DNA of 64,000 bases from Helicobacter pylori (GCF_030062585.1 NZ_CP071935.1:1194627-1258626), one strand, 5' to 3'. Positions 47,184-58,104 are shown, counted from the stretch's first letter. Notes: a model not told the origin generated them from the letters alone. Program-made: numbers and translations.

Positions 47184-48659
47184 ATGGCGCAAAAAACTCT
47201 TTTGATTATCACTGATGGCATTGGGTATCGTAAAGATAGCGATCATAACGCTTTCTTCCATGCCAAAAAACCCACTTATGATTTGATGTTTAAAACCTTG
47301 CCTTATAGCCTGATTGATACGCATGGCTTGAGCGTGGGCTTACCTGAAGGGCAAATGGGAAATTCTGAAGTGGGGCATATGTGCATTGGGGCTGGTAGGG
47401 TACTTTATCAGGATTTAGTCAAAATTTCTTTAAGCCTTCAAAACGATGACTTAAAAAACAACCCCGCTTTTTTAAACACGATCCAAAAAAGCCCTGTGGT
47501 GCATCTTATGGGTTTAATGAGCGATGGAGGCGTGCATTCACACATTGAGCATTTTATCGCTCTGGCTTTAGAGTGTGAAAAATCCCATAAAAAAGTTTGC
47601 CTGCATTTAATCACCGATGGGCGCGATGTCGCCCCTAAAAGTGCTTTAACCTACTTAGAACAAATGCAAAATATCTGCAATGAAAACATTCAAATCGCTA
47701 CCATAGGCGGTCGTTTTTATGCGATGGATAGGGATAATCGCTTTGAAAGGATTGAGCTTGCGTATCATAGTTTAATGGGGCTTAATCACACGCCTTTAAG
47801 CCCTAGCGAATATATCCAAAGCCAATACGATAAAAATATCACCGATGAATTTATCATGCCTGCTTGTTTTAAAGATTATTGCGGCATGCAAGATGGTGAA
47901 AGCTTCATTTTTATCAATTTCAGGAATGATAGGGCCAGAGAAATCGTGAGCGCTTTAGGCCAAAAGGAATTTAGCGGCTTTAAGCGTCAAGCTTTTAAAA
48001 AACTCCATATCGCTACCATGACGCCTTATGATAACACTTTCCCCTACCCTGTTTTATTCCCTAAAGAAAGCGTTCAAAACACGCTCGCTGAAGTGGTGTC
48101 TCAACACAACCTGACCCAAAGCCATATCGCTGAGACTGAAAAATACGCGCATGTAACCTTTTTCATCAATGGCGGAGTGGAGACGCCTTTTAAAAATGAA
48201 AACCGAGTGCTTATCCAAAGCCCTAAAGTTACCACTTATGATTTAAAGCCTGAAATGAGCGCTAAAGAAGTAACCCTTGCGGTGTTAGAGCAAATGAAAC
48301 TAGGCACGGATTTGATCATTGTGAATTTTGCTAATGGCGATATGGTAGGGCATACGGGGAATTTTGAAGCGAGTATCAAAGCGGTAGAAGCAGTGGATGC
48401 ATGCTTAGGGGAAATCCTTTCACTGGCTAAAAAATTGGATTACGCCATGCTTTTAACCAGCGATCATGGGAATTGCGAGCGCATGAAAGATGAAAACCAA
48501 AACCCCTTAACCAACCACACCGCCGGGAGTGTGTATTGCTTTGTTTTAGGGAATGGAGTCAAATCCATAAAAAACGGAGCGTTGAACAATATCGCTAGCA
48601 GCGTGTTAAAACTCATGGGCATCAAAGCCCCAGCAACGATGGACAAACCCCTATTTTAA
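47184..48659 (+). CDS. gpmI: 2,3-bisphosphoglycerate-independent phosphoglycerate mutase
   Basis: 491 residues. Metal and nucleophile residues of the alkaline-phosphatase-like fold are visible: Asp11 ([10 protein letters not shown]), Ser61 ([12 protein letters not shown]), and [12 protein letters not shown] near the C-terminus. It interconverts 3- and 2-phosphoglycerate in glycolysis/gluconeogenesis using Mn. Starts 12 bases after the previous gene; gatC follows 14 bases after. Confidence 0.96.
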   Translation: MAQKTLLIITDGIGYRKDSDHNAFFHAKKPTYDLMFKTLPYSLIDTHGLSVGLPEGQMGNSEVGHMCIGAGRVLYQDLVKISLSLQNDDLKNNPAFLNTIQKSPVVHLMGLMSDGGVHSHIEHFIALALECEKSHKKVCLHLITDGRDVAPKSALTYLEQMQNICNENIQIATIGGRFYAMDRDNRFERIELAYHSLMGLNHTPLSPSEYIQSQYDKNITDEFIMPACFKDYCGMQDGESFIFINFRNDRAREIVSALGQKEFSGFKRQAFKKLHIATMTPYDNTFPYPVLFPKESVQNTLAEVVSQHNLTQSHIAETEKYAHVTFFINGGVETPFKNENRVLIQSPKVTTYDLKPEMSAKEVTLAVLEQMKLGTDLIIVNFANGDMVGHTGNFEASIKAVEAVDACLGEILSLAKKLDYAMLLTSDHGNCERMKDENQNPLTNHTAGSVYCFVLGNGVKSIKNGALNNIASSVLKLMGIKAPATMDKPLF

Positions 48660-48673
48660 ATTAAAGGAAAAGA

Positions 48674-48955
48674 ATGCAAATTGATGACGCATTATTGCAA
48701 CGCTTAGAAAAATTGAGCATGCTAGAGATTAAAGACGAGCGTAAAGAGAGCGTTAAAGGCCATTTAGCCGAGGTTTTAGGCTTTGTGGAAAACATCTTCG
48801 CTTTAGAAACTAATAATCTAAAAACAGATACGCATCTTAGCACCCCTTTAAGAGAAGACGAGCCTAAAAGCCAACCTAACATTGCCAAAGAGATTTTAAG
48901 CCACAACAAACACAGCCAAGATCATTATTTCGTTGTGCCTAAAATCATTGAATAA
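48674..48955 (+). CDS. gatC: Asp-tRNA(Asn)/Glu-tRNA(Gln) amidotransferase subunit C
   Basis: 93 residues, normal size. Begins [17 protein letters not shown] and contains [13 protein letters not shown] and LREDEPK, the family layout. GatC stabilises GatA and GatB, which make Gln-tRNA and Asn-tRNA by transamidation; those subunits are not in this window. AAAGGAAAAG precedes the ATG. A terminator-like hairpin follows. Confidence 0.92.
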   Translation: MQIDDALLQRLEKLSMLEIKDERKESVKGHLAEVLGFVENIFALETNNLKTDTHLSTPLREDEPKSQPNIAKEILSHNKHSQDHYFVVPKIIE

Positions 48956-48976
48956 GTTTCATTGAATAGGTTTCAT

Positions 48977-49000
48977 ATCAAGTTAAAAGCTTGATTTTTG
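48977..49000 (+). terminator. Terminator-like hairpin after gatC
   Basis: ATCAAG at 48977-48982 pairs with CTTGAT at 48990-48995, followed by TTTTG. It lies between the convergent gatC and bioA genes. Confidence 0.5.
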
Positions 49001-49073
49001 AAATCAAACAGACAGAAAAAGCTATCGCTTGATTCAATTCAAACTTTTTACTATTTTATTTTTAAAAACGCTT

Positions 49074-50384
49074 TCAGCCTTTTCTTAACTCATCAAGAAT
49101 TTCCACTAACCCCGCAACCGCCTTTGTGATTTCTTCATGCGTGATAATATAAGGAGGCATGAGATAGATCGTGTTGTTTAAGGGGCGTAATAACAGACCT
49201 TTTTTTAGAGCTTTTTTAAAAACCGCTAAACTCAAACGCTCTTTGGTTTGAATAAAGACTTCAAAGGCAAAGACCATGCCCAAATGCCTTAGATTAGACA
49301 CCACTTGTTGCTCTATCAAGGGTTTTAACGCCTTTTGGAGCGTGCTAAAAATAAACTCGCTCAAAGCCTTGTTTTTTTCAATAACATTTTCTTTTTCAAA
49401 AATATCCAGCGTGGCGTTCGCGCATGCGCATGCTAGGGCGTTTCCTGTGTAGCTGTGCGAATGCAAAAACGCTTTATTTTCTTCATAGGGAGCGTAAAAT
49501 TGGTTATAAATTTCATTGCGGGTTAATAGCACGCTTAAAGGCAAATACCCCCCGCTAATCCCCTTAGACAAGCATAAAAAATCAGGCTCAATCCCGCATT
49601 GTTCATAAGCAAACATGCTCCCTGTGCGCCCAAACCCGGTAGCGATTTCATCAAAAATAATGTGGATATTTTTTTGCTTGCACAATAAAACGGCTTGTTT
49701 TAAATATCTTGCACTATAAATATGTATATTCCCTGCACATTGCAAAAGAGGTTCTGCAATGAAGGCGCAAATTTCTCCACCATGTTTATCTAACAAACGC
49801 CTTAAAGCGTTCAAACTATTTTCTATTTCATTATCGTTTTTAGGCACGGGTGTAGTGAGATTTTTGAGTAATAAAGGGGTGTAAGTGTCTTTATAAAGTT
49901 TCACATCGCCCACGCTTAACGCTCCCAAAGTCTCGCCATGATAGGAATTAGAAAGCGATAAAAAAAGCTTTTTGCGGCGCGTTTGGTTTTTTAAAAAATG
50001 GGCGTGATAGCTCATTTTCAAAGCGATTTCAATACAAGATGAGCCGTTATCCGCATAAAAGCATTTATCCATACCGGTGAGCTGGCAAAGCCTTTGAGAG
50101 AGCGTGATAATGGGCTTATGGCTAAAAGAAGCCAAAAGGACATGCTCTAGATTATCAATTTGATTTTTAAGCTGCTGGCTGATGTAGGCGTTATTATGCC
50201 CAAAAAGATTCACCCACCATGAGCTGATTAAATCCATGTAAGCGTTATCATTAAAATCATAGAGGTAAATCCCTTGAGCCTTTTTAATGGGGATAATGGG
50301 GAAATTTTGATGCTCTTGCATTTGCGAGCAAGGGTGCCAAAGATACTCCAAATCCAAAGTGGCTAAATTTTCTTGAAAATTCAT
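49074..50384 (-). CDS. bioA: Adenosylmethionine-8-amino-7-oxononanoate aminotransferase
   Basis: 436 residues, class III aminotransferase. [16 protein letters not shown] and [12 protein letters not shown] are BioA-type N-terminal motifs; the PLP lysine is in [16 protein letters not shown], and [16 protein letters not shown] carries the conserved Asp. It makes 7,8-diaminopelargonate for biotin. It is divergent from the chaperone gene at 50514. Confidence 0.95.
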   Translation of the reverse strand: MNFQENLATLDLEYLWHPCSQMQEHQNFPIIPIKKAQGIYLYDFNDNAYMDLISSWWVNLFGHNNAYISQQLKNQIDNLEHVLLASFSHKPIITLSQRLCQLTGMDKCFYADNGSSCIEIALKMSYHAHFLKNQTRRKKLFLSLSNSYHGETLGALSVGDVKLYKDTYTPLLLKNLTTPVPKNDNEIENSLNALRRLLDKHGGEICAFIAEPLLQCAGNIHIYSARYLKQAVLLCKQKNIHIIFDEIATGFGRTGSMFAYEQCGIEPDFLCLSKGISGGYLPLSVLLTRNEIYNQFYAPYEENKAFLHSHSYTGNALACACANATLDIFEKENVIEKNKALSEFIFSTLQKALKPLIEQQVVSNLRHLGMVFAFEVFIQTKERLSLAVFKKALKKGLLLRPLNNTIYLMPPYIITHEEITKAVAGLVEILDELRKG

Positions 50385-50513
50385 GTTAAAAACTCTCTAT
50401 AATAAGGATAATTTTAATAACCTTTGGTTAAAATAAGGTTATTTGATTTTACTATAAGGTTGTTTAAACCTGAATTTCACATTTTTGATTTTTTAAAAGG
50501 GATTAGAATTCTT

Positions 50514-51977
50514 ATGATTGAATGGATGCAAAATCATAGAAAGTATTTAGTGGTTACAATATGGATAAGCACGATCGCTTTTATTGCTGCCGGAATGATA
50601 GGCTGGGGGCAATACAGCTTCTCTTTAGATAGCGATAGCGCTGCCAAAGTGGGACAGATTAAGATTTCTCAAGAAGAATTAGCCCAAGAATACCGCCGCC
50701 TTAAAGACGCTTATGCTGAGTCTATCCCTGATTTTAAAGAACTCACCGAAGATCAAATCAAAGCCATGCATTTGGAAAAAAGCGCACTAGATTCGCTTAT
50801 CAATCAAGCTTTATTGAGGAATTTCGCTTTAGATTTAGGGCTTGGCGCTACGAAACAAGAAGTGGCGAAAGAGATCAGAAAAACAAGCGTTTTTCAAAAA
50901 GATGGCGTTTTTGATGAAGAACTGTATAAAAATATCTTAAAACAAAGCCATTACCGCCCCAAACACTTTGAAGAAAGCGTTGAAAAGCTTTTGATTATCC
51001 AAAAAATCAGCGCTCTATTCCCCAAAACCACCACCCCTTTGGAGCAATCCAGTCTATCGCTTTGGGCAAAATTGCAAGACAAATTAGACATTCTTATCCT
51101 AAACCCTAATGATGTTAAAATCTCTCTCAATGAAGAAGAGATGAAAAAATATTACGAGTCTCATAAAAAGGATTTTAAAAAGCCCACAAGCTTTAAAACG
51201 CGCTCTTTATATTTTGACGCTAGTTTAGAAAAGCCTGATTTGAAAGAGTTGGAGGAATACTACCATAAAAACAAGGTGTCTTATTTGGATAAAGAGGGGA
51301 AATTGCGGGATTTTAAAAGCGTTCAAGAGCAAGTCAAGCATGATTTAAGCATGCAAAAAGCGAATGAAAAAGCCTTAAGGAGTTATATCGCTCTAAAAAA
51401 GGGGAATGAGCAAAACTACACCACACAAGATTTTGAAGAAAACAACTCCCCCTATACTGCTGAAATCACGCAAAAACTCGCCGCTCTCAAACCCCTTGAA
51501 ATCCTAAAGCCAGAGCCTTTTAAAGATGGTTTTATTGTGGTGCAACTCATCTCTCAAATTAAAGACGAATTGCAAAATTTTAATGAAGCTAAAAGCGCTC
51601 TTAAAACCCGCCTAACTCAAGAAAAAACCCTTATGGCATTGCAGGCATTAGCTAAAGAAAAGCTTAAGGATTTTAAAGGGAAAAGCGTGGGCTATGTAAG
51701 CCCTAATTTTGGAGGCACTATTAGCGAACTTAACCAAGAAGAAAGCGCTAAGTTTATCAACACCCTTTTTAACCGCCAGGAAAAAAAGGGGTTTATTACT
51801 ATTGGTAATAAAGTGGTGCTCTATCAAATCACAGAACAAAATTTCAACCACTCATTTAGCGCAGAAGAAAGCCAGTATATGCAGCGTTTAGTCAATAACA
51901 CTAAAACGGATTTTTTTGATAAAGCGTTGATAGAAGAATTGAAAAAACGCTATAAGATAGTCAAATACATTCAATAA
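50514..51977 (+). CDS. Membrane-anchored PpiD/SurA-like chaperone
   Basis: 487 residues from ATG 50514 (AAAAGG upstream); longer in-frame starts lack a ribosome binding site. One N-terminal membrane segment (YLVVTIWISTIAFIAAGMIGW, about 11-31), then a periplasmic SurA-like N domain (SAAKVGQIKISQEELAQEYR) and a C-terminal region of PpiD type; a parvulin isomerase domain is weak or absent (FKTRSLYFDASLE to FIVVQLISQ may be a diverged one). Probably assists folding of exported proteins. The last base overlaps the start region of ftsA. Corresponds to HP0977. Confidence 0.75.
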   Translation: MIEWMQNHRKYLVVTIWISTIAFIAAGMIGWGQYSFSLDSDSAAKVGQIKISQEELAQEYRRLKDAYAESIPDFKELTEDQIKAMHLEKSALDSLINQALLRNFALDLGLGATKQEVAKEIRKTSVFQKDGVFDEELYKNILKQSHYRPKHFEESVEKLLIIQKISALFPKTTTPLEQSSLSLWAKLQDKLDILILNPNDVKISLNEEEMKKYYESHKKDFKKPTSFKTRSLYFDASLEKPDLKELEEYYHKNKVSYLDKEGKLRDFKSVQEQVKHDLSMQKANEKALRSYIALKKGNEQNYTTQDFEENNSPYTAEITQKLAALKPLEILKPEPFKDGFIVVQLISQIKDELQNFNEAKSALKTRLTQEKTLMALQALAKEKLKDFKGKSVGYVSPNFGGTISELNQEESAKFINTLFNRQEKKGFITIGNKVVLYQITEQNFNHSFSAEESQYMQRLVNNTKTDFFDKALIEELKKRYKIVKYIQ

Positions 51978-51991
51978 TGCAAGGGGAAATA

Positions 51992-53473
51992 ATGGAACAT
52001 AAAGAAATCGTTATAGGGGTTGATATAGGCTCTAGAAAGATTTGCGCCATAGTGGCTGAATTTAAAGAAGGGATTTTGCGCATCATTGGCACAGCCCATC
52101 AAGACTCTAAAGAAATCAATTCAAAAGCCATTAAAAGAGGGCGTATCAATAGCCTTGCTCACGCTTCCAACGCCATTAAAGAAGTGATTAATAGCGCTAA
52201 AAAAATGGCGGGTTTGAACGCTGATGAAGACAGGAATAACCCCATTTCCTCCTTTAGAGAATCGTATTACCCTAAAACTAAAGCGATTGTTTCTTTTTCT
52301 GGGGCTTATACTGAAAGCATTAGAGATGTTACCGGTGTGGCTAGCACTAAAGACAATGTGGTTACTATAGATGAAATCAATCGCGCTATCAATAACGCAT
52401 GCGCTAAAGCAGGCTTGGATAACGATAAACATATTTTACATGCCCTCCCTTATCGCTTCACTTTAGACAAACAAGAAGTGAATGACCCCTTAGGGATGAG
52501 CGGGACTCGCCTAGAAGTCTTTATCCACATTGTCTATACAGAAAAAAACAACATTGAAAATTTAGAAAAAATCATGATCCAATCTGGGGTGGAGATTGAA
52601 AACATCGTGATCAATTCTTATGCAGCCTCGATTGCCACCTTGTCTAATGATGAAAGGGAATTGGGCGTGGCTTGCGTGGATATGGGCGGAGAGACATGCA
52701 ACCTTACGATTTATAGCGGCAATTCCATACGCTATAACAAATACTTACCCGTAGGCTCTCACCATTTAACCACGGATTTATCGCACATGCTCAACACCCC
52801 ATTCCCTTACGCTGAAGAAGTTAAGATCAAATATGGGGATCTTTCTTTTGAAGGCGGAGAAGAAACGCCCTCTCAAAGCGTCCAAATCCCTACCACCGGC
52901 TCTGATGGCCATGAAAGCCATATTGTGCCGCTTAGTGAAATCCAAACTATCATGAGAGAAAGGGCTTTAGAAACTTTTAAAATCATCCACAGGAGCATTC
53001 AGGATAGCGGTTTAGAAGAGCATTTGGGCGGGGGCGTTGTGTTAACCGGTGGGATGGCTTTAATGAAAGGGATCAAAGAACTAGCCAGAACCCATTTCAC
53101 TAATTACCCGGTGCGTTTGGCGGCCCCTGTGGAAAAATACAATATCATGGGCATGTTTGAAGACTTGAAAGATCCTCGCTTTTCAGTCGTGGTTGGCTTG
53201 ATTTTATACAAAGCAGGGGGGCATACCAATTATGAAAGAGACTCTAAAGGGGTTATCCGCTACCATGAAAGCGATGATTACACAAGAACAGCCCATCAAT
53301 CAAGCCCTACCCCCCATATCCATTCATCGCCTACAGAAAGGAATTTGAGCGATTTAAAAGCCTCTAGCGCTCCTTTAAACACCGCTAAAAACGATGATTT
53401 CTTACCCATAAAAACCACCGAACAAAAAGGTTTTTTTAAAAGTTTCCTTGATAAGATTTCCAAACTCTTTTAA
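51992..53473 (+). CDS. ftsA: Cell division protein FtsA
   Basis: 493 residues from ATG 51992 (AAGGGGA at about 51980). Actin-like ATPase: phosphate-binding loops IGVDIGSRKICAIVAEF and GVACVDMGGETCNLTIYSG, adenosine motif VVLTGGMALMKGI. The C-terminus KGFFKSFLDKISKLF is the amphipathic membrane-targeting helix. FtsA tethers FtsZ to the membrane. An insertion of Gln/Ser/Thr/His-rich sequence precedes the tail. ftsZ follows. Confidence 0.96.
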   Translation: MEHKEIVIGVDIGSRKICAIVAEFKEGILRIIGTAHQDSKEINSKAIKRGRINSLAHASNAIKEVINSAKKMAGLNADEDRNNPISSFRESYYPKTKAIVSFSGAYTESIRDVTGVASTKDNVVTIDEINRAINNACAKAGLDNDKHILHALPYRFTLDKQEVNDPLGMSGTRLEVFIHIVYTEKNNIENLEKIMIQSGVEIENIVINSYAASIATLSNDERELGVACVDMGGETCNLTIYSGNSIRYNKYLPVGSHHLTTDLSHMLNTPFPYAEEVKIKYGDLSFEGGEETPSQSVQIPTTGSDGHESHIVPLSEIQTIMRERALETFKIIHRSIQDSGLEEHLGGGVVLTGGMALMKGIKELARTHFTNYPVRLAAPVEKYNIMGMFEDLKDPRFSVVVGLILYKAGGHTNYERDSKGVIRYHESDDYTRTAHQSSPTPHIHSSPTERNLSDLKASSAPLNTAKNDDFLPIKTTEQKGFFKSFLDKISKLF

Positions 53474-53536
53474 GATACAGCCATTTCTTTATGCGATAAA
53501 AACGCCTTGATAGTTATCAAAAGCCAGAAAACATGG

Positions 53537-53542
53537 TATAAT
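53537..53542 (+). promoter_or_regulatory. Promoter -10 box of ftsZ
   Basis: TATAAT preceded by TGG one base upstream, giving an extended-type -10, 62 bases before the ftsZ ATG. Suggests that ftsZ has its own transcript in addition to read-through from ftsA. Confidence 0.55.
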
Positions 53543-53603
53543 CCTTTAGCTATTTATCAAAGTTTAAGATTTGCAAAAATCGTATCTCAAGGGGAATGTG
53601 GCT

Positions 53604-54761
53604 ATGGTTCATCAATCAGAGATGGAAAATTATAATATCGGTCAAGCGAGCATTGAAGAAGTAAGCGATCCAGCTTATAAAGGGGCTAAGATTGTCGTCA
53701 TCGGTGTTGGAGGTGGGGGGTCTAACATGATTAAACACCTGGTTGAATACGGCGTGCATCAAGATGTTACCCCCATTGCAACGAACACTGATGGCCAACA
53801 TCTCAAAAACAATCCCGCTCCGGTTAAAATCCTTTTAGGCAAAGAATCCACTGGAGGTTTAGGCGCTGGGGGGATTCCTGATATTGGTAGGAAAGCCGCT
53901 GAAGAAAGCGCTAATGAAATTAGAGAAGCGATTAAAGACGCCAAATTAGTCATTGTCTCTACAGGGCTTGGAGGAGGGACTGGGACTGGAGCCACCCCTA
54001 CTATCGTTAAAATCGCAAAAGAAGTGGGAGCGCTCACGATTGCTATCGTTACTAAGCCTTTCAAATACGAAGGATCTCAAAAAAGCAAGAAAGCCGAAGA
54101 GGGGTTAAAGGAATTGGAGCAATCTAGCGATTCTATTTTGGTTATCCCTAATGATAAAATTCTTTTGACCATGAAAAAAAACGCCAGCACTAAAGAATGC
54201 TATAAGGAAGTTGATGATGTCTTGGTTAGGGCTGTGAGTGGCATTTCTACGATCATCACTAAACCCGGTGATATTAATGTTGATTTTTCCGATTTAAAAA
54301 GCGCTCTTGGTTTTAAAGGCTTTGCGTTAATGGGTATTGGTGAGGCCACTGGCGAAGAATCCGCTAAATTAGCAGTGGAAAATGCGATCCAATCGCCTCT
54401 TCTTGATGACGCTTCTATTGATGGGGCTAAGAGCATTATTGTCTTTTTTGAACACCACCCTGATTATCCTATGTATGCTTATTCTCAAGCTTGCATATCT
54501 ATTCAAGAACGAGCCAATCAAGATGTTGATGTTAAGTTTGGTCAACACACGAGCGAGAGTATCCCCATTGATCATGTGCGCGTTACTATCATTGCAACCG
54601 GTGCTGAAAGAAACAGCGGTGGAGTGGGTTTGGAATCTATCGCTACGCCCTCTCAGCCTGTGGTGAAACAAACAAGAAAAGTGGGTAATAGCGATTTTTT
54701 AAGAATCCCCACTGAAGAAGAACTATCCACACCCACAGCCATAAGGATCCAGCAAGATTAA
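53604..54761 (+). CDS. ftsZ: Cell division protein FtsZ
   Basis: 385 residues from ATG 53604 (AAGGGGA upstream), in place of a TTG eleven codons earlier. Tubulin-like GTPase: nucleotide motif GGGTGTGATPTIVKIAKEVG, IGVGGGGSNMIKHLVEYGV and the T7 loop ISTIITKPGDINVDFSDLKS. The C-terminal tail SDFLRIPTEEE carries the FtsA-binding segment. It forms the Z ring. A weak hairpin follows (CCCTA 54781-54785 / TAGGG 54792-54796). Confidence 0.97.
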   Translation: MVHQSEMENYNIGQASIEEVSDPAYKGAKIVVIGVGGGGSNMIKHLVEYGVHQDVTPIATNTDGQHLKNNPAPVKILLGKESTGGLGAGGIPDIGRKAAEESANEIREAIKDAKLVIVSTGLGGGTGTGATPTIVKIAKEVGALTIAIVTKPFKYEGSQKSKKAEEGLKELEQSSDSILVIPNDKILLTMKKNASTKECYKEVDDVLVRAVSGISTIITKPGDINVDFSDLKSALGFKGFALMGIGEATGEESAKLAVENAIQSPLLDDASIDGAKSIIVFFEHHPDYPMYAYSQACISIQERANQDVDVKFGQHTSESIPIDHVRVTIIATGAERNSGGVGLESIATPSQPVVKQTRKVGNSDFLRIPTEEELSTPTAIRIQQD

Positions 54762-54886
54762 TTGCAAATCTCGCTTTCCCCCCTATTTTTATAGGGCTAT
54801 AATAAAGCGGTTTGTTGGGTTTGCTCTCATTTATTTTTTTAGAATAAAATTAAGAAGCTTTGATTTTAAAACTTTGATTTTTCGTT

Positions 54887-55021
54887 ATGCTGATTTTTAG
54901 AGCGTTTAGAGAGATTTTAAAGCGCTTAAAGGGGAATATCCCAAAGCACCCCCTAGTCAATAAAACGCTAGAAACTCATTTGGCAAAAACCAAGAGCTTT
55001 CATGCTTGCGTAAATTCATAA
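54887..55021 (+). CDS. Doubtful 44-residue ORF
   Basis: ATG 54887 to TAA 55019-55021 reads MLIFRAFREILKRLKGNIPK then HPLVNKTLETHLAKTKSFHA and CVNS. The basic amphipathic start is protein-like but no good ribosome binding site is seen and the end overlaps the tail of the minus-strand pseudogene by 22 bases. It may be the stub of a truncated gene. The region 54762-54886 has only the ftsZ hairpin. Confidence 0.3.
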   Translation: MLIFRAFREILKRLKGNIPKHPLVNKTLETHLAKTKSFHACVNS

Positions 55022-56609
55022 ACTCCGTTATAGATTTGGGAAGTCAATACATTTTTAATTTGATTGAGTTCTGCATTCTTAAGGGCTGATTGAGAAACTT
55101 CAATGACTAGATGATTGAACGCTTCACCGCTTTATCAATCTCAAAGATAAAATCATATAAGTGGTGTCTTTAATCAAAGCATAAACTAGGTCTATGTTTT
55201 CTGTTTGTCTTATCGCTAATAAGGTGTCGTGGGATAGTTTCGCGTTCACATTGATGAACTGATTGAGTAGGTCTTGTTTGTTAATGGAACAATACCCAGC
55301 GTTAGTATCAAATTGATTAGTTTTAAGGGGTTTGGGTTTGTATGTGTTATCTAGAACGCTATCCATAGTAAAGGAAGCGTTCAAGTCGTAGGAGTATCCA
55401 GGAACCCACTTGCTCCAATTTTCCCAACCACCCCTAGTTCCTCTTATTTTTCTCTATCCGTTCTCTATCAAATTGGCTTTTAATTTAGCAAGAACACTGT
55501 TAGCGGTAATGTCTTTTTGTTCGGTTACCTTATAAGTTCTTGCTATACTTTCATAGGTAGAGAACCCAAACCTAGCGGATTTAGATTTATCATCTCTTTT
55601 GATTTTATCTTTTTTAGTTTCGCTGTAGCTGTGTTTAGCAACGCTACGCATAAACTCCGTGAAAGCAATCAAAAAGTCAGGGTTTGACTGACCATTAGGT
55701 AAGGCTTCATCAGTGATAGAGTTCCTAAATTTAGGGTCTTTTAATTCAGCAAAGGGTTCTCTAAGTCTTGTTTTTTCCCCATCAAGCATCAAGTAGGGGT
55801 AAGGGGTAGTGCATATTAAAGTGAATACAGCCCCACGCTTATCTTTAGGGCTGTTGATAATAATGCTGTCTTGGTTGAACTCCCTACCCAAATTCACTAT
55901 GATGTCTTTGAACTGATTTTTATTATGGAATGGTTTGAGTTCAAAACAAATGAAGCTAGTTTCTATGTTAGCTTGTGGCATACCTGCTTCTCTGTATAAC
56001 CTTTAACAATTTTGTATCCTATGTAGCCCTTGTATAGGTCTAGCTTTTTTCTCAACCACTTGGTTCTTTTTTCGTTATCAGTGTTAGTGAGCATAAAGGG
56101 TTTTAAAAGGGCTTCAACTTCCTCTTTTTTCTCGCTCTCTGTTGTCGCATTCAGTTCTAAAATCTTGGTGGCTTCTTTTAATCCATAATCCGCAATAATG
56201 GCTTTATCGTTATAAGTCCTATAACCAGAGATAACCGCTACTGGGCAGTTTAGCATCCGATCGCATAATCGGCTCATAGATAAAGCGGTGGTATTCATTT
56301 TTTGAGCCATAGTCAAATCATCATAATACACCAGGTTATTGTCTCTTTTTGATCTTGTGTTTAAAACGGCTCGTAACGCTGACTTTTTCTTATCATACTC
56401 GTTTAATTGAACGGATAGGGGTTGGTTAGAATTGACAGAGATTTTGAAGAGAGGTATTTGCTTTTAGCTTCCTTATATTCCTTAAAGGCGAGCATCAATG
56501 AGAAATGATAACGAATGGGAATTGATAGGGTTTTTTTCGCTATTAAGTTAGATTTGGTGCGTTTAGAATTATCCGCACCGATGAAAAGGTTTTTGAAATC
56601 GCTTGACAT
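55000..56609 (-). pseudogene. Heavily frameshifted gene of about 530 codons, family not recognised
   Basis: The coding sense runs from ATG 56609 (MSSDFKNLFIGADNSKRT) through four or more frames to TGA 55000-55002. Segments: KTLSIPIRYHFSLMLAF; IPLFKISVNSNQPLSVQL; LVYYDDLTMAQKMNTTALSM; PQANIETSFICFELKPFHNK; ITDEALPNGQSNPDFLIAFT; WSKWVPGYSYDLNASFTMD; and the end VLTSQIYNGVYEFTQA. Lesions: frame changes near 56455, about 55985 and two near 55120, and an in-frame TAG at 55454-55456. The codons are H. pylori-like. I cannot assign a function; the length and isolation suggest a strain-variable cargo gene. Confidence 0.65.
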
Positions 56610-56661
56610 AGGGTCTCCTTTAAAATTCAGGTATTACCACAATCAATGCGCCTCACACCAA

Positions 56662-57486
56662 TCACTTAGAAGAGTCTTGATTTTTAATAGCAATATCTAG
56701 CTTGTTGAAAGGGATTTCAATGTGGTTAGCGTCTAGGGCGTTTTTGATGCGTTCAATGAGTTCGCTCCTCACATTAAAGATCCCATCTTCAATCTTTGCC
56801 CAAACCCTAATGGTGAAATTCAATGAACTTTGTCCAAAATCCGTGATCCCAATAAAAGTGGGCATGTTTTTATCAATTTTTTCCATTGAGTCAATAACAT
56901 CTTTTATAGTCTTATGCACCAGTTCAATATCGCTCCCATACCCTACCCCACAGACCCATTCAATGCGCCGACACGCCGTGTTATTGCTATTAATAATATT
57001 AGAATTAGCGACACTTCTATTGGGTAAAACCGCCAAACGCCCGTCATGCAAGCGTAAAGAGGTGTTAAAAAAATTAAGCGCTTCTACTTTGCCCTCTAAT
57101 CCAGAGATTTCAATGATGTCTCCTTTTTTGAACGGGTGCAAGATAATAAGGATTATCCCTCCAGCAATGCTTGAAAGGTAATCTTTTAAAGCCAACGCCA
57201 CAGCGATCCCTACCGTTCCTAAAACAGTGATAATAGAAGTGGTTTGGACGCCTAGCGTGCTGAGCGCGATGATTGTAGTAATGATAAGGATTAAGATAAA
57301 AGTAACCTGCGCGACAAAATTCGCCAAAATCTCATCCTTTTTGGATAAGAGTTTCATGGTTTTGTTCCGTAAGAAAAACGAAAAATAAAAACCTATACAA
57401 AAGACAACAATAGCCTTGATTAAGACTATCCCAAAATGCTTTGCCTGCGGGAAAAAATCCACTAACAGCGTTTTAATTTCATCCAT
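56662..57486 (-). CDS. MscS-family mechanosensitive channel
   Basis: 274 residues from ATG 57486 (AAGGAAAG six bases upstream); the longer frame upstream has no ribosome binding site. Three hydrophobic segments, the third being the pore helix (TVLGTVGIAVALALKDYLSS), then the beta domain with PFKKGDIIEISGLEGKVEAL and FFNTSLRLHDGRLAVLPN. It releases solutes on osmotic downshift. It is flanked on both sides by pseudogene material. Corresponds to HP0983. Confidence 0.9.
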   Translation of the reverse strand: MDEIKTLLVDFFPQAKHFGIVLIKAIVVFCIGFYFSFFLRNKTMKLLSKKDEILANFVAQVTFILILIITTIIALSTLGVQTTSIITVLGTVGIAVALALKDYLSSIAGGIILIILHPFKKGDIIEISGLEGKVEALNFFNTSLRLHDGRLAVLPNRSVANSNIINSNNTACRRIEWVCGVGYGSDIELVHKTIKDVIDSMEKIDKNMPTFIGITDFGQSSLNFTIRVWAKIEDGIFNVRSELIERIKNALDANHIEIPFNKLDIAIKNQDSSK

Positions 57487-57595
57487 AAATCTTTCCTTGC
57501 AAATCACAAAATCGCTAACAGAGACAAGATAACTTATCCTTATGTAGCTAATTTGACATGTTATCATGTTTAGGACTAACCTTATTATCCACAAC

Positions 57596-57821
57596 TCAAA
57601 CGCCCAATCCAGCACTAGCGATAAATTCAGTGGCTTTTAAGATGCTGTCTAATGAAAAAGGGGTTTTTAGCGTTGAACCTAGAGATTACTTTATGCGCAC
57701 CCCCAACTTGATGGCTACCACTCACTTTATGGTAATGATTACCCCCTAGTTTGGCTTTAATGGATTTTATCGTTACGCTATCAACAGATACCGCTCTATA
57801 AGATTTTCGCATAAAAGCCAT
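57596..57821 (-). pseudogene. Coding remnant between mscS and 5S rRNA
   Basis: Minus-strand sequence reads protein-like in two frames: MRKSYRAVSVDSVTIKSIKA and GGNHYHKVSGSHQVGGAHKV in one, GSTLKTPFSLDSILKAT and EFIASAGLGV to TGA 57596-57598 in another. No complete gene can be built and no family is recognised. The remaining spacer to 57985 holds nothing I can name. Confidence 0.3.
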
Positions 57822-57987
57822 GGTGTGTTTAAAAATCTCTGAGTAATTCTTTAGGAATTTAGGTGAGTTGGGGCTTTCTCAATTATAAAAGAATAAACCC
57901 CTAAAACCCCTAAACATAAACAAACAAAAACAAGCAATCAATAATGAAATTAAATAAAAAAGCAAGATTGAAAAAACATTTCCCTAT

Positions 57988-58104
57988 CCCTGCACCGACC
58001 TACATTCCCACTCTTGAAAAGAGCAGTATTATCAGCGATGAAGAGCTTGACTTCCAGGTTCGGAATGGTTAACTGGGTAGTTCCTCTTCTCTAAAGGCAC
58101 AAGG
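57988..58104 (-). rRNA. rrf: 5S ribosomal RNA
   Basis: The minus strand reads CCTTGTGC at the 5' end and GTGCAGGG at the 3' end, which pair to close helix I. Between them are the usual 5S elements (CCCAGTTAACCATTCCGAAC, loop C region). About 117 bases. It is downstream of the 23S gene in the same transcript, as in other H. pylori rRNA units, with no 16S gene linked. Confidence 0.95.

Noticed and set aside
55000-57821. Insertion sequence (IS605/IS606 type) remnants
   Set aside because: No transposase motifs (HUH or zinc-finger OrfB) and no element ends were recognised in the degraded segments.
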